From Malaciobacter halophilus (GTDB lineage Bacteria; Campylobacterota; Campylobacteria; Campylobacterales; Arcobacteraceae): a DNA stretch of 33,032 bases. A model generated the notes under the pieces. That model was given only the letters and a program-made list of their open reading frames with translations. It ran no database searches and had not been told where the DNA came from. Made by a program: the position numbers and the translations under genes. Where the stretch lies: contig NZ_NXIF01000028.1 in NCBI RefSeq assembly GCF_002837275.1, positions 1-33,032 on the forward strand, in the 5' to 3' direction. Positions 18,157-26,570 of this stretch are shown here, piece after piece; position 1 is the stretch's first letter; every line of letters starts with the position of its first letter.

Positions 18157-20408
18157 TAAAAACTACTTCCTAATGAAAATTCAAATGATGATGTATCATC
18201 ACCAGATTCATCATCAATTGGTTGTGCAAAAATTAATTGAAGAGGACCAACTGGTGATACCCACTCAAAAACTGCACCTGTTGAAGATCTACTTACATCA
18301 TTGAAGTTCTCTTCACCAATCATCCCATAATCATAGAATACTCCCCATCTCATTTTTGCACTATCAACAAGAGGGAAACTTAACTCTAAAGAGTTTGCAA
18401 ACATTCTTTTATATGGGTCTTCATATGTTCCATTATCATTATCTGGACCAAATGCATATGATTTAAATCCTCTTAATGTTTTAGGACCACCTAAATATAA
18501 AGAGTCACCTTGATTAATTTGTCCATTATCAATTAAAACTCTTAAATTTGCTTTATATCTAAAAATCCAATCTAAATCAAATTTATCTTCTAATGAGTAA
18601 AAATATTTAAAATATGAACTTGATTTAAGATATTTAGAGTCACCTCCAACACCTGCAAACTCTAAAGAAGAACCAGCTTTAATACCATTTCTTGGAAGAT
18701 AAAAATCATCTGTATTATTAAAGTTTACATAAGGAGTAATAGAACTTGTAACATAATCAGTGTCTTCATAATATTTTTTACCACTTTGTTTTACAAATTC
18801 ATCATCATAATCATAATTCTCTTCAATAAAATCAAGTCTATATCTAGCACCTGCGTAAAAGTTTCTAAAGAACTCTTTTCCTGCACCTACTGAGAAACCT
18901 TTAGCATTTTTATCTAGTTCATACTCATCTCTATCAATCTCAGTATCAGTATTATGTATTTCAATATCACCATTATATTTGCTATCAGCAATAGCTGGAT
19001 TTTTTAAACTAAATTGAAATTTTGATTTTCTTGCAGATAATTCAGTTGATAATCCAAGACTAAGTCCTGAACCAAAAATATTGTTATCATTAATTGAAGC
19101 ATTTACCATCATTTTATCATAAGAACCATAACCACCACCAAGGATTAAGTTTCCTGTTCTTGCTTCAACTACTTTAACCATTAAATCCATTTTATCTTCA
19201 GAAACTCTTCTTTGTTGAATTTGTACATCATCAAAATATCCTGTTCTTTTTAGTTTTGAAACAGAATCATTATAATCTGTAAGATTAAATTTATCTCCAG
19301 GAGCTAAATATACATTTCTTCTTATAACTCTATCTAATGTTCTTGAATTTCCAGAAATTTTAACATCATTTATATAAACTTTTTTACCTGGTATTACATT
19401 AAATATAATATCTGCAGTTGCATTTTTTTCATCTTTTTTAATATCATATTTTACTTGTGCAAAAGCATATCCAAGATTTGCAACTTGAGTTTTAATATAT
19501 TCAACATCATCTCTTAATTTTGAAATATTAAAAGTTCTCTCTTTTTTAAGTTTTAATTCTGGGTATAACTCTTTAGATTTTAATATTGATTCATCAATAT
19601 AAATTGTAATTGAGTTTGTTGTATATTGTTGACCCTCTTCAATAAAAAAGTCAAGTCTTGCTTGATTTGATGCAAAATCAACTTTTAAAAATGGATCTTT
19701 TACTTTTGCATCTAAATATCCATTTTGAAAATATAATTCATTAATTCTTGGACTCTCATATGGTAATTGGTCTAATTTTAACTCACCATCATTTTGTCCA
19801 AACCACCATGAAGCAAACTCTTCTTGTTTATTTGCTGTTACATTTTCAAAGTCAGAATCATCAAGATTACTAGCTCCAACATAATTAACATCTTTGATAA
19901 TTATTTCATCACCTTTATTTACATTAAATGTAAGTGAAACAGAACCAGCAGTAATAGGCTCAACTTCAATCTCTACAATTGAATTAATGTACCCCTCTTT
20001 TTCTAGCTCTTTAAGTAATATCTCTTTTGCATTTTTTGCTCTTTGAGCAGAATACATACTACCTTTTCTAAGTCCCATAAGAACTTTTAAACTATCAATA
20101 TCCTCTTCTCTTGTTTTATAACCATATATATCTAAGTTTGCTATTGATGGCTTCTCTTTAAAAATAAATTGAAGCTTTCCATTATCTTCTTTTACTGAGA
20201 TATCATCAAAATAACCAAACTTATAAAACTCTTTAATTGCATTATTTATTTTGTTTATATCTAGCTCGTCACCAACTTTTAAAGCAAGTGTTTCACTTGC
20301 AATTTTAGATGAAATTTTTGTTAAATTAACATATTCAATTGAATCGATTTGTTCTGCATGAAGTATTGAAGCTAACGCCATAGATAGTAAGGTAAGTCTC
20401 TTTTTCAC
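18156..20408 (-). CDS. bamA: outer membrane protein assembly factor BamA
   Basis: BamA folds and inserts beta-barrel proteins into the outer membrane. The 750-residue protein has a signal peptide (cut after about A18), roughly five POTRA domains (about 20-420) and a C-terminal 16-strand barrel. The essential LRGF of the barrel loop is at 645-648, and the chain ends in Phe as a BAM substrate signal. The start is GTG at 20408 with AAGGA 6 nt upstream; an ATG-TGA pair in another frame overlaps it exactly. It leads the bamA-mqnC-M16-gltX-yggT-slt unit and diverges from tyrA, an arrangement I also recall in C. jejuni. Confidence 0.96.
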   Translation of the reverse strand: MKKRLTLLSMALASILHAEQIDSIEYVNLTKISSKIASETLALKVGDELDINKINNAIKEFYKFGYFDDISVKEDNGKLQFIFKEKPSIANLDIYGYKTREEDIDSLKVLMGLRKGSMYSAQRAKNAKEILLKELEKEGYINSIVEIEVEPITAGSVSLTFNVNKGDEIIIKDVNYVGASNLDDSDFENVTANKQEEFASWWFGQNDGELKLDQLPYESPRINELYFQNGYLDAKVKDPFLKVDFASNQARLDFFIEEGQQYTTNSITIYIDESILKSKELYPELKLKKERTFNISKLRDDVEYIKTQVANLGYAFAQVKYDIKKDEKNATADIIFNVIPGKKVYINDVKISGNSRTLDRVIRRNVYLAPGDKFNLTDYNDSVSKLKRTGYFDDVQIQQRRVSEDKMDLMVKVVEARTGNLILGGGYGSYDKMMVNASINDNNIFGSGLSLGLSTELSARKSKFQFSLKNPAIADSKYNGDIEIHNTDTEIDRDEYELDKNAKGFSVGAGKEFFRNFYAGARYRLDFIEENYDYDDEFVKQSGKKYYEDTDYVTSSITPYVNFNNTDDFYLPRNGIKAGSSLEFAGVGGDSKYLKSSSYFKYFYSLEDKFDLDWIFRYKANLRVLIDNGQINQGDSLYLGGPKTLRGFKSYAFGPDNDNGTYEDPYKRMFANSLELSFPLVDSAKMRWGVFYDYGMIGEENFNDVSRSSTGAVFEWVSPVGPLQLIFAQPIDDESGDDTSSFEFSLGSSF

Positions 20409-20459
20409 ATTAATCCTTATTACATTTATAATTAAAGTAGTTAATATATCTAAATAAAC

Positions 20460-20468
20460 TTTATAGCA
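20460..20468 (-). promoter_or_regulatory. extended -10 promoter of bamA
   Basis: The minus strand reads TGC-TATAAA, an extended -10 element, placing the start near 20453 and leaving a leader of about 45 nt before the bamA GTG. The -35 region is poor, as usual with extended -10 promoters. Confidence 0.55.
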
Positions 20469-20477
20469 TGTTTAAGA

Positions 20478-20483
20478 TATAAT
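20478..20483 (+). promoter_or_regulatory. putative -10 box of tyrA
   Basis: TATAAT on the plus strand lies 38 nt before the TTG start chosen for tyrA. No good -35 hexamer is seen. It is back-to-back with the bamA promoter, about 10 nt away. Confidence 0.55.
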
Positions 20484-20515
20484 TGTTTAAATAATTATTT
20501 TAGAAGGTGAAAATT

Positions 20516-21346
20516 TTGAATATAGGTGTAGTAGGATTAGGACTAATGGGAGGTTCTTTAGCAAAGGCTGTAAAACGATACGGCATTGCAAAGAAGGTTC
20601 TAGGATACATTAATAGTGAAAAAAATAAAAAAGATGTATTAGAGTTAAAACTTGTTGATGAAATTGTAGATTTAAAAACACTAAAAGAAGAGTCAGATAT
20701 TATTATATTAGCAATTCCTGTTGATGCAATAATTAAGATGTTTCCATCATTTTTAGATATTGACGAAAAAACTACAATAATTGATATGGGTTCTACAAAA
20801 GAGTATATTGTAAAAAATATTCCAGAACAAATAAGAGAAAATTTTGTACCAGCTCACCCTATGACAGGAACAGAAAAATCAGGTCCAAAAGCTGCAATTG
20901 ATGATTTGTATGAAGGTAAAACAGTTGTTTTATGTAATTTAGAAAAAAATGGAAATATGCATGTAAATAAAGCATTTCGAATATTCCAAGGTATAGGAAT
21001 GAGAATTGTAGTAATGGATTCTGATGAACATGATATTCATGCTTGTTTTATGTCTCATTTACCCCATGTAATATCTTTTTCTTTAGCAAATACAGTTATG
21101 GGACATGAAGATCCAAAATCTATTATTGCATTAGCAGCAGGTGGTTTTAAAGATATGAGTAGAATAGCTAAATCAAGTCCTAGAATGTGGACTGATATTT
21201 TTAAGCAAAATAGAAAAAATCTTTTAACTTCAATAGATTTATTTGAAGAGCATATGAAAAAAGTTAGAAAAATGGTTGAAGAGGAAAAATATGAAGAGTT
21301 AGAGGAATGGATGGCAAAAGCTAATACATTACATGAGATACTTTAA
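20516..21346 (+). CDS. tyrA: prephenate dehydrogenase
   Basis: TyrA oxidatively decarboxylates prephenate to 4-hydroxyphenylpyruvate for tyrosine synthesis. The N-terminal Rossmann fold has GLGLMGGS at 7-14; the substrate region has HPMTGTEKSGP and the catalytic-type SHLPHVIS. At 276 residues it is a stand-alone dehydrogenase with no chorismate mutase or ACT domain. The start is taken as TTG at 20516 because AGAAGG (20502-20507) lies 8 nt upstream; the in-frame GTG at 20507 overlaps that Shine-Dalgarno sequence. The 3' end shares TTAA with folP inside a perfect 20-bp palindrome. Confidence 0.93.
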   Translation: MNIGVVGLGLMGGSLAKAVKRYGIAKKVLGYINSEKNKKDVLELKLVDEIVDLKTLKEESDIIILAIPVDAIIKMFPSFLDIDEKTTIIDMGSTKEYIVKNIPEQIRENFVPAHPMTGTEKSGPKAAIDDLYEGKTVVLCNLEKNGNMHVNKAFRIFQGIGMRIVVMDSDEHDIHACFMSHLPHVISFSLANTVMGHEDPKSIIALAAGGFKDMSRIAKSSPRMWTDIFKQNRKNLLTSIDLFEEHMKKVRKMVEEEKYEELEEWMAKANTLHEIL

Positions 21347-21354
21347 AGTATCTC
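21335..21354. repeat. perfect 20-bp palindrome across the tyrA/folP stops
   Basis: GAGATACTTT is followed at once by its reverse complement AAAGTATCTC. As RNA it gives an 8-bp stem with a TTAA loop that contains both stop codons, and it makes both proteins end in Glu-Ile-Leu. It could act as a weak shared terminator or 3' stabiliser; there is no T-tract on either side. Confidence 0.7.
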
Positions 21355-22488
21355 TTGCTTATTTATTGCTTCTTGAACTTTTATTGCTTGATAATGCTCT
21401 TTTACATCATGACATCTTATAATTGATGCTTTATTATTTATTGCTTCTAAATGAATAGCCAATGTACCAGGTAATCTTTGTTCAATTGATGAAGATACAA
21501 TTTTATCTATCATAGATTTTCTACTTGCTCCAATTAGTAACTCAAAACCTAAATGTCTAAAGTGTTCTAAATTTCTTAAAAGTAATAAATTGTGTTCTAA
21601 AGTTTTACCAAAACCAATTCCTACATCTAAAATAATATCTTCAACACCAAAGCTTTGCGCTTTTTGTGCTTGTTTTTTTAAAAACTCTTCTACTTCTAAA
21701 ATAACATTTTCATAAGTAGGACTTTCTTGCATATTTGTCGGATTATTTTGCATATGCATAATAACTGCAGTTGCATTATATTTTGCAGTTAATTTTATTA
21801 CTTCTTCATTTTGTAAACCTGTAATATCATTTACTATTTTAAAACCTCTATTTAAAACATAATCAATTACTAAAGGTTCATATGAATCTATTGAAAAAGC
21901 TGCTTTTTCATATAGTTTTTGTTCATAAATTGAATCAACAATATTTTTCACTCTTTTTAATTCAATTTCTGGTTTTACAGGACTACTTCCTGGTCTACTT
22001 GATACTGCTCCAATATCGATAATATCTGCACCATCAGTTATTAAGGTTTCAATTTTAGATATTGCTTGAGACTCATTAAATCTACTATCTTTAAAAAAAG
22101 AGTCTTCATTTGCATTTAAAACACCCATTATCTTAGTTTTATATATTTTATTATTTATAAAAGAGTTTAGTTTTTTTGCAAGTGTTTTTAAATCAAAAGG
22201 TTGAGCTAACTCTTTTTTGCTTAAAGTTTCAAAATGTTTTGAAGTACCAATTAATATAGCATCAACATACTTTTGTTTTGCAGTAATAACTCCTGTTGGT
22301 ACTGCTAGGTCTGCACCAATAGATAAAGCATCTTGTTTTAGAATATTTGCAGCACCTACATGCAAACTCTTAATATATAAAGTATGTAAATTAGATTTTT
22401 TTGATAAAATTAAAGAACCTGTCTTATCACAACCTAGTTTGTTATATAATGATTTTGCATCATCTATTTTTAGTTTAAATATTTCCAT
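21343..22488 (-). CDS. folP: dihydropteroate synthase with N-terminal extension
   Basis: FolP joins p-aminobenzoate to dihydropterin pyrophosphate in folate synthesis and is the sulfonamide target. The TIM-barrel core starts at about residue 118: MGVLNANEDSF (121-131; usually NVTPDSF), IDIGAVSSRPGS (157-168), SIDSYEP, VNDITGL, MHMQNNP, DVGIGFGKT and IGASRKS. About 115 residues precede it, giving 381 in total against roughly 280 for most homologues; the extension has no domain I can name. The gene is last in the rppH-lysC-hobA-holB-folP unit, 2 nt after holB, and meets tyrA tail to tail. Confidence 0.94.
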   Translation of the reverse strand: MEIFKLKIDDAKSLYNKLGCDKTGSLILSKKSNLHTLYIKSLHVGAANILKQDALSIGADLAVPTGVITAKQKYVDAILIGTSKHFETLSKKELAQPFDLKTLAKKLNSFINNKIYKTKIMGVLNANEDSFFKDSRFNESQAISKIETLITDGADIIDIGAVSSRPGSSPVKPEIELKRVKNIVDSIYEQKLYEKAAFSIDSYEPLVIDYVLNRGFKIVNDITGLQNEEVIKLTAKYNATAVIMHMQNNPTNMQESPTYENVILEVEEFLKKQAQKAQSFGVEDIILDVGIGFGKTLEHNLLLLRNLEHFRHLGFELLIGASRKSMIDKIVSSSIEQRLPGTLAIHLEAINNKASIIRCHDVKEHYQAIKVQEAINKQEIL

Positions 22489-22490
22489 TA

Positions 22491-23132
22491 TTAAAACCTA
22501 TTTTTTCTATTACTTAATGTTAAAAGTAGGGTAGTTAACACATTAATTGGCCGAGAATTTAAATCTATTAATTTTATAGAGTTTGAAAACATCTCTAACT
22601 CTTTTTGTGTTAATTTAATATTTTGTTCTTTTACTTTTAGAAGCATTGATTCAACTAAATTTATAGCTTCACCTTTTGAAATCTTTTGATTCTGTTTTAA
22701 AAAAGAGTATATATCTTTTAAATCTAGCCTTAGCAAGTCTAATTCACAAGAGTTAATTGTTTGTGAAGTTTTTAAGTATTTATGAGGCATTCTTGAAAAA
22801 ATTGTTGGTAAAATAGTTGATTTTGTTGTTGTTACAATAATAAATACAATATTCTTTGGTGGTTCTTCTAAAGCTTTTAAAAGAGAGTTTTGTGCTTCAC
22901 TTCTAAAAGTTGTTCCACATAAAATTAGATATTTTTTATTATTTGAAGCAATATATGCTTCTTTTATAGCTGCATTTGCTTGTGCTAACAAAAACTCATC
23001 TTTTTGCTCATTTTTAATAATTCTACATGAGTGAGCTGGTAGCGTTGATAAAAGATATGAAAGAGTATCTTCTATACTATTTACTATTAATATAGTTGAT
23101 GTATCTACTTTAATATCGTTAAAGTTTGTCAT
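22491..23132 (-). CDS. holB: DNA polymerase III delta' subunit (short form)
   Basis: HolB is a clamp-loader subunit. At 213 residues it is far shorter than the roughly 330 of E. coli delta'. It has no P-loop, as expected for delta', but keeps the DnaX/HolB core AQNSLLKALEEPP (80-92) followed by a sensor-1-like strand and TILPTIFSR (106-114). Position after hobA and before folP matches the H. pylori and C. jejuni order as I remember it. Its ATG overlaps the hobA stop in TAATG. Confidence 0.85.
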   Translation of the reverse strand: MTNFNDIKVDTSTILIVNSIEDTLSYLLSTLPAHSCRIIKNEQKDEFLLAQANAAIKEAYIASNNKKYLILCGTTFRSEAQNSLLKALEEPPKNIVFIIVTTTKSTILPTIFSRMPHKYLKTSQTINSCELDLLRLDLKDIYSFLKQNQKISKGEAINLVESMLLKVKEQNIKLTQKELEMFSNSIKLIDLNSRPINVLTTLLLTLSNRKNRF

Positions 23133-23683
23133 TAGTTCTCTACATTTATCTCTGCAAATAGTGCAGCACTTAAAGTTTTATTATAAAGTCTAAACATTTG
23201 TAAAAGTTTCATATCAAGTGCATCATCCTTACTTCTTAAGTTAAAAGCATCTTGCATCTCTTCATCAAATAACCATAAAAAAGAGTTTTTAGAAACTTTA
23301 GGAATAATTGCTCTAACACTTTGACTTCTACCAATATACCAAAAACAGTATCCATTTGGAAAAGATATATTTAACATATCTTTTATATAATTAATATCAT
23401 CTTCAGATTTTACTTCATCTAAATATTTATAAAAGCCTTTTGCATCATAAAAAGGTAAAAATGGTCTATTTAAGCCTTGAGAGTTGATATTTGTAAATAT
23501 ATACTCTAAAAACCAATCTCTTTGTTTATCTGTAACAATAATTACAGAACAACCTTTTTCTAGTATATTTACTACTGATTTAGATACTAAAGGTGTCCAT
23601 TCGTATTTTTTTTCTTCAAGCCATGGAGAGAGAAGTTTATCCTCTCTTATCGTGTCTACTGTCCAATTTAAAAATTCTTGCAC
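23132..23683 (-). CDS. hobA: DnaA initiator-associating factor HobA
   Basis: HobA, specific to Campylobacterota, binds domain I of DnaA and promotes initiator assembly at oriC; it is the structural counterpart of E. coli DiaA. The call rests on length (183 residues, about 180 in H. pylori), on typical stretches such as WTVDTIREDKLLSPWLEEK and WLFDEEMQDAFNL, and on the lysC-hobA-holB-folP neighbourhood. Start is GTG at 23683, 2 nt after the lysC stop, with only a weak GGAT upstream, so translation is probably coupled to lysC. Confidence 0.92.
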   Translation of the reverse strand: MQEFLNWTVDTIREDKLLSPWLEEKKYEWTPLVSKSVVNILEKGCSVIIVTDKQRDWFLEYIFTNINSQGLNRPFLPFYDAKGFYKYLDEVKSEDDINYIKDMLNISFPNGYCFWYIGRSQSVRAIIPKVSKNSFLWLFDEEMQDAFNLRSKDDALDMKLLQMFRLYNKTLSAALFAEINVEN

Positions 23684-23685
23684 TA

Positions 23686-24894
23686 CTATTTATCCAAATT
23701 ATAAACTTCGTGTAAAGCTCTTACAGCCAACTCTGCATATTTCTCTTCAATAACCATTGAAATTTTAATCTCACTTGTAGAAATAATTCTTAGATTTATA
23801 TTCTCTTGAGCTAATGTAGAGAAAGCTTTTGAAGCAACACCTGTATGAGATTTCATACCTACACCTACAATTGATACTTTACAGATTGAATCATTATAAT
23901 CAATATTTCTAGTATCATCTTTAAATTTTTCCATAACTTTTTTACAAGATTCAAAGTCTGTAGTTGGAATTGTAAAATCTAAATCAGCTTTTCCATCAAC
24001 ACCAACAGTTTGAACTATCATATCAACATTTATGTTTTCATCTGCTAATGATGTAAAAATTGATGCAGCAATACCTGGTCTATCACTTACACCATACATA
24101 CCAACTCTTATTTGATTTCTATCTAATGCAATACCACTTACTACAGGTTTTTCCATAATATTCTCTTCCTTAGTTATTAATGTACCTTCAACTTCTGGCG
24201 TAAAGCTACTTCTTGATACTAAATTTACATTTAATTTTTTCGCCATTTCTACAGATCTATTTTGTAATACCTTTGCTCCAAGACTTGCAAGCTCTAACAT
24301 TTCATCATATGATATTTTATCTAACTTTTTTGCTTTTGGCTCTATTCTTGGATCAGTTGTATAAATACCATCTACATCTGTATAAATTTCACATACATCT
24401 GCATCTATTGCACCAGCAATTGCAACAGCAGTTAAGTCACTTCCTCCTCTTCCAAGAGTAGTTACTCTTCCTTCTTCACTTACCCCTTGAAAACCAGCAA
24501 CAATAACAGTTTTACCTTCTTTAATAGCAGTTTTCATAGCTTTTGTATCAATATATTCAATTCTTGCTTTTGTATGATAAGAATCAGTTGTTATGCCAGC
24601 TTCTCTACCACTCATTGAAGTTGCTTTATATCCTTGTTCATTTAAAGCAATTGATAGTAGTGCTGAAGTAACTCTTTCTCCAGAACTTAAAAGCATATCC
24701 ATTTCAGACCTATTTGGAGTATCTGAAAAATATTCTGCATACTCTATAAGTTTATTTGTTTCTCCACTCATTGCAGATACAACAGCAATAACATCATGCC
24801 CTTCATCGCGAATTTTTTTTATAATGTTGGCTACATTTTGGATTCTTTCTAAATTACCAACACTTGTTCCACCAAATTTTAAAACTTTTAACAT
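23686..24894 (-). CDS. lysC: aspartate kinase
   Basis: LysC phosphorylates aspartate for lysine, diaminopimelate, threonine and methionine synthesis. The 402 residues comprise the kinase domain, starting with KFGGTSVG (6-13) and containing TLGRGGSDLTAV, and two C-terminal ACT domains (about 265 onward; VDMIVQTVG and NLRIISTSEIKIS), so feedback control by lysine and/or threonine is expected. AAAGG lies about 12 nt before the ATG. It follows rppH by 15 nt. Confidence 0.97.
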   Translation of the reverse strand: MLKVLKFGGTSVGNLERIQNVANIIKKIRDEGHDVIAVVSAMSGETNKLIEYAEYFSDTPNRSEMDMLLSSGERVTSALLSIALNEQGYKATSMSGREAGITTDSYHTKARIEYIDTKAMKTAIKEGKTVIVAGFQGVSEEGRVTTLGRGGSDLTAVAIAGAIDADVCEIYTDVDGIYTTDPRIEPKAKKLDKISYDEMLELASLGAKVLQNRSVEMAKKLNVNLVSRSSFTPEVEGTLITKEENIMEKPVVSGIALDRNQIRVGMYGVSDRPGIAASIFTSLADENINVDMIVQTVGVDGKADLDFTIPTTDFESCKKVMEKFKDDTRNIDYNDSICKVSIVGVGMKSHTGVASKAFSTLAQENINLRIISTSEIKISMVIEEKYAELAVRALHEVYNLDK

Positions 24895-24909
24895 TTTTTC
24901 TATTACCTT

Positions 24910-25407
24910 TTAAATATAACCTTCTTTTCTAAAATATTTCAATACTTGTTTGTATACTGTTCTTTTAAAAAAAGTAATATAGTCATATATATTTTTTGTT
25001 GCTACAAACTTGTATTCACTAAACTCAGGCACTTCTGTATTAATATTGATCTTCGCACCTTTTTTTAGTTTTACTAAATAGTATCTTTGAATTTGTCCAT
25101 CATATGGTTGCATTTTTTTTGCAATAGCAGGAGGAAACTCATAGCTTACCCACTGCGGATACTCAGCAATAATCTCAATATCCTTTGTACCAATCTCTTC
25201 TTCAAGTTCTCTAAAAAGTGCTTCTTTAGATGATTCTCCCTCATCAATTCCACCTTGTGGAAACTGCCAAGCATTTTCTACATCAGTACGTGAAGCAATA
25301 AAAACTTCACATTTTTCAGGATATTTTGCTGATAGTACTATTGCCGCAACATTCGGTCTGTAATTTTTACCATCTTTTTTAGGTATTGTCTCTTTTTTAT
25401 CAGTCAT
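24910..25407 (-). CDS. rppH: RNA pyrophosphohydrolase (Nudix)
   Basis: RppH removes pyrophosphate from 5'-triphosphate RNA and so starts mRNA decay; members also cleave dinucleoside polyphosphates. The Nudix box runs from about 52 to 74 (G52, E58, REL at 66-68, EE at 70-71, G73). YRPNVAAI, WQFPQGGID and the C-terminal FKRxVYxxV-like FKRTVYKQV are RppH-specific. At 165 residues it is full length. AAGGG precedes the ATG. It heads the lysC-hobA-holB-folP unit. Confidence 0.95.
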   Translation of the reverse strand: MTDKKETIPKKDGKNYRPNVAAIVLSAKYPEKCEVFIASRTDVENAWQFPQGGIDEGESSKEALFRELEEEIGTKDIEIIAEYPQWVSYEFPPAIAKKMQPYDGQIQRYYLVKLKKGAKININTEVPEFSEYKFVATKNIYDYITFFKRTVYKQVLKYFRKEGYI

Positions 25408-25422
25408 AAATATATTTTCCCT

Positions 25423-25428
25423 TATAAT
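25423..25428 (+). promoter_or_regulatory. putative -10 box of hemW
   Basis: TATAAT lies 35 nt before the hemW TTG start, predicting a start near 25435. That start falls next to the minus-strand -10 at 25438-25443, so the two promoters overlap. Confidence 0.45.
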
Positions 25429-25437
25429 TAGCCGAAA

Positions 25438-25443
25438 ATTATA
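25438..25443 (-). promoter_or_regulatory. putative -10 box of rppH
   Basis: TATAAT on the minus strand predicts a start near 25431 and a leader of about 24 nt with AAGGG before the rppH ATG. Use of this promoter and the hemW one at the same time would require polymerases on the same 20 bp. Confidence 0.45.
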
Positions 25444-25462
25444 TTTAAATTAGGATTAAAAA

Positions 25463-26527
25463 TTGCTTTTATATATACATATTCCCTTCTGTGATAGTAA
25501 ATGTCACTATTGTGCGTTCAATTCTTACACAGATAAATTTCATTTAAAACATAACTATATGAAAGCCTTAGCAAAACAACTAAAGTTTGAATTACAGTAT
25601 ATTAAAAATAAAGATGAAAAACTTGAAACAGTTTTTATTGGAGGAGGAACACCTAGTTCTATAAAATATGAAGAGTATGAAGAAATATTTAAATTAATAC
25701 AACCATACTTAAAACAAAACTGTGAAATAACAACAGAAGCAAATCCAAACTCTGCAAGTGAAAAATGGCTTTTAAGAATGAAAAATCTAGGAGTGACTAG
25801 AGTAAGCTTTGGTGTGCAGAGTTTTGATGATATAAAGTTAAAAAAACTAGGAAGAGCGCATAACAGTAAAAGTGCTATAAGTGCTATACAAAAAGCCAAT
25901 TGTATAGGTTTTAATGGTATTAACTGTGATATAATTTATGGAGTTCAAGGAGATAGTTTTGAAACTTTAAAAAAAGATTTTGATACTGCTTTTTCTCTAC
26001 CAATTACACATTTAAGCGCATATAGTTTAACAATTGAAAAGGATACAAAATTTTATAAAAAACCAAAAATAAAAATTGATGATGAAGCATTATCTTATGA
26101 AATATTTGATTATATAAATAGATGTGGTTTTACCCAATATGAAATATCAAACTTTACAAAAGCAAAAGAGTTTGAATCAAAACATAATTATGGTTATTGG
26201 GAACATAAAGAGTATTTGGGTATTGGTGCTGGTGCTGTTGGATATAAAAATATGCAAAGATATTATCCCAAAAAAGATATACAAAGTTATATAGAGCAGC
26301 CATTAGATTATGAATTTGAAAATTTAACAAAAGAAGATATTAAAGTTGAGAAAATTTTACTTGGTTTTAGGTGTTCTACTGGCGTACAAATAGATATTTT
26401 TAACGATAATGAACTAATAAAATTACAAGATTTAATAGATGAAAAAAAAGTAATATTAAGAAATAATAGAGTTTATAATCAAAACTTTTTATTAGCAGAT
26501 GAATTGGCTTTATATATATTAGAGTAA
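25463..26527 (+). CDS. hemW: radical SAM heme chaperone HemW
   Basis: The protein belongs to the HemN-like radical SAM group. The cluster motif is C10-x3-C14-x2-C17 (CDSKCHYCAF). HNYGYW (241-246) fits the HNxxYW signature of HemW, a heme-binding chaperone, rather than true coproporphyrinogen dehydrogenase HemN. GGGTPS (60-65) and EANPNS are also typical. Length is 354. Start is TTG at 25463 with AGGA 8 nt upstream. It heads the plus-strand run hemW-prmC-prlC and is divergent from rppH, as in C. jejuni from memory. Confidence 0.92.
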   Translation: MLLYIHIPFCDSKCHYCAFNSYTDKFHLKHNYMKALAKQLKFELQYIKNKDEKLETVFIGGGTPSSIKYEEYEEIFKLIQPYLKQNCEITTEANPNSASEKWLLRMKNLGVTRVSFGVQSFDDIKLKKLGRAHNSKSAISAIQKANCIGFNGINCDIIYGVQGDSFETLKKDFDTAFSLPITHLSAYSLTIEKDTKFYKKPKIKIDDEALSYEIFDYINRCGFTQYEISNFTKAKEFESKHNYGYWEHKEYLGIGAGAVGYKNMQRYYPKKDIQSYIEQPLDYEFENLTKEDIKVEKILLGFRCSTGVQIDIFNDNELIKLQDLIDEKKVILRNNRVYNQNFLLADELALYILE

Positions 26528-26570
26528 ATTTCTTATAAAATAGGCAAAATATTTAATAAAGGTATTATAT

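Noticed and set aside
21335-21354. tyrA/folP palindrome as a classical terminator
   Set aside because: It lacks a U-tract on both strands, so it is reported as a palindrome only.
22217-22534. 105-codon open frame on the plus strand across folP and holB
   Set aside because: Antisense shadow of folP with no family resemblance or start signals.
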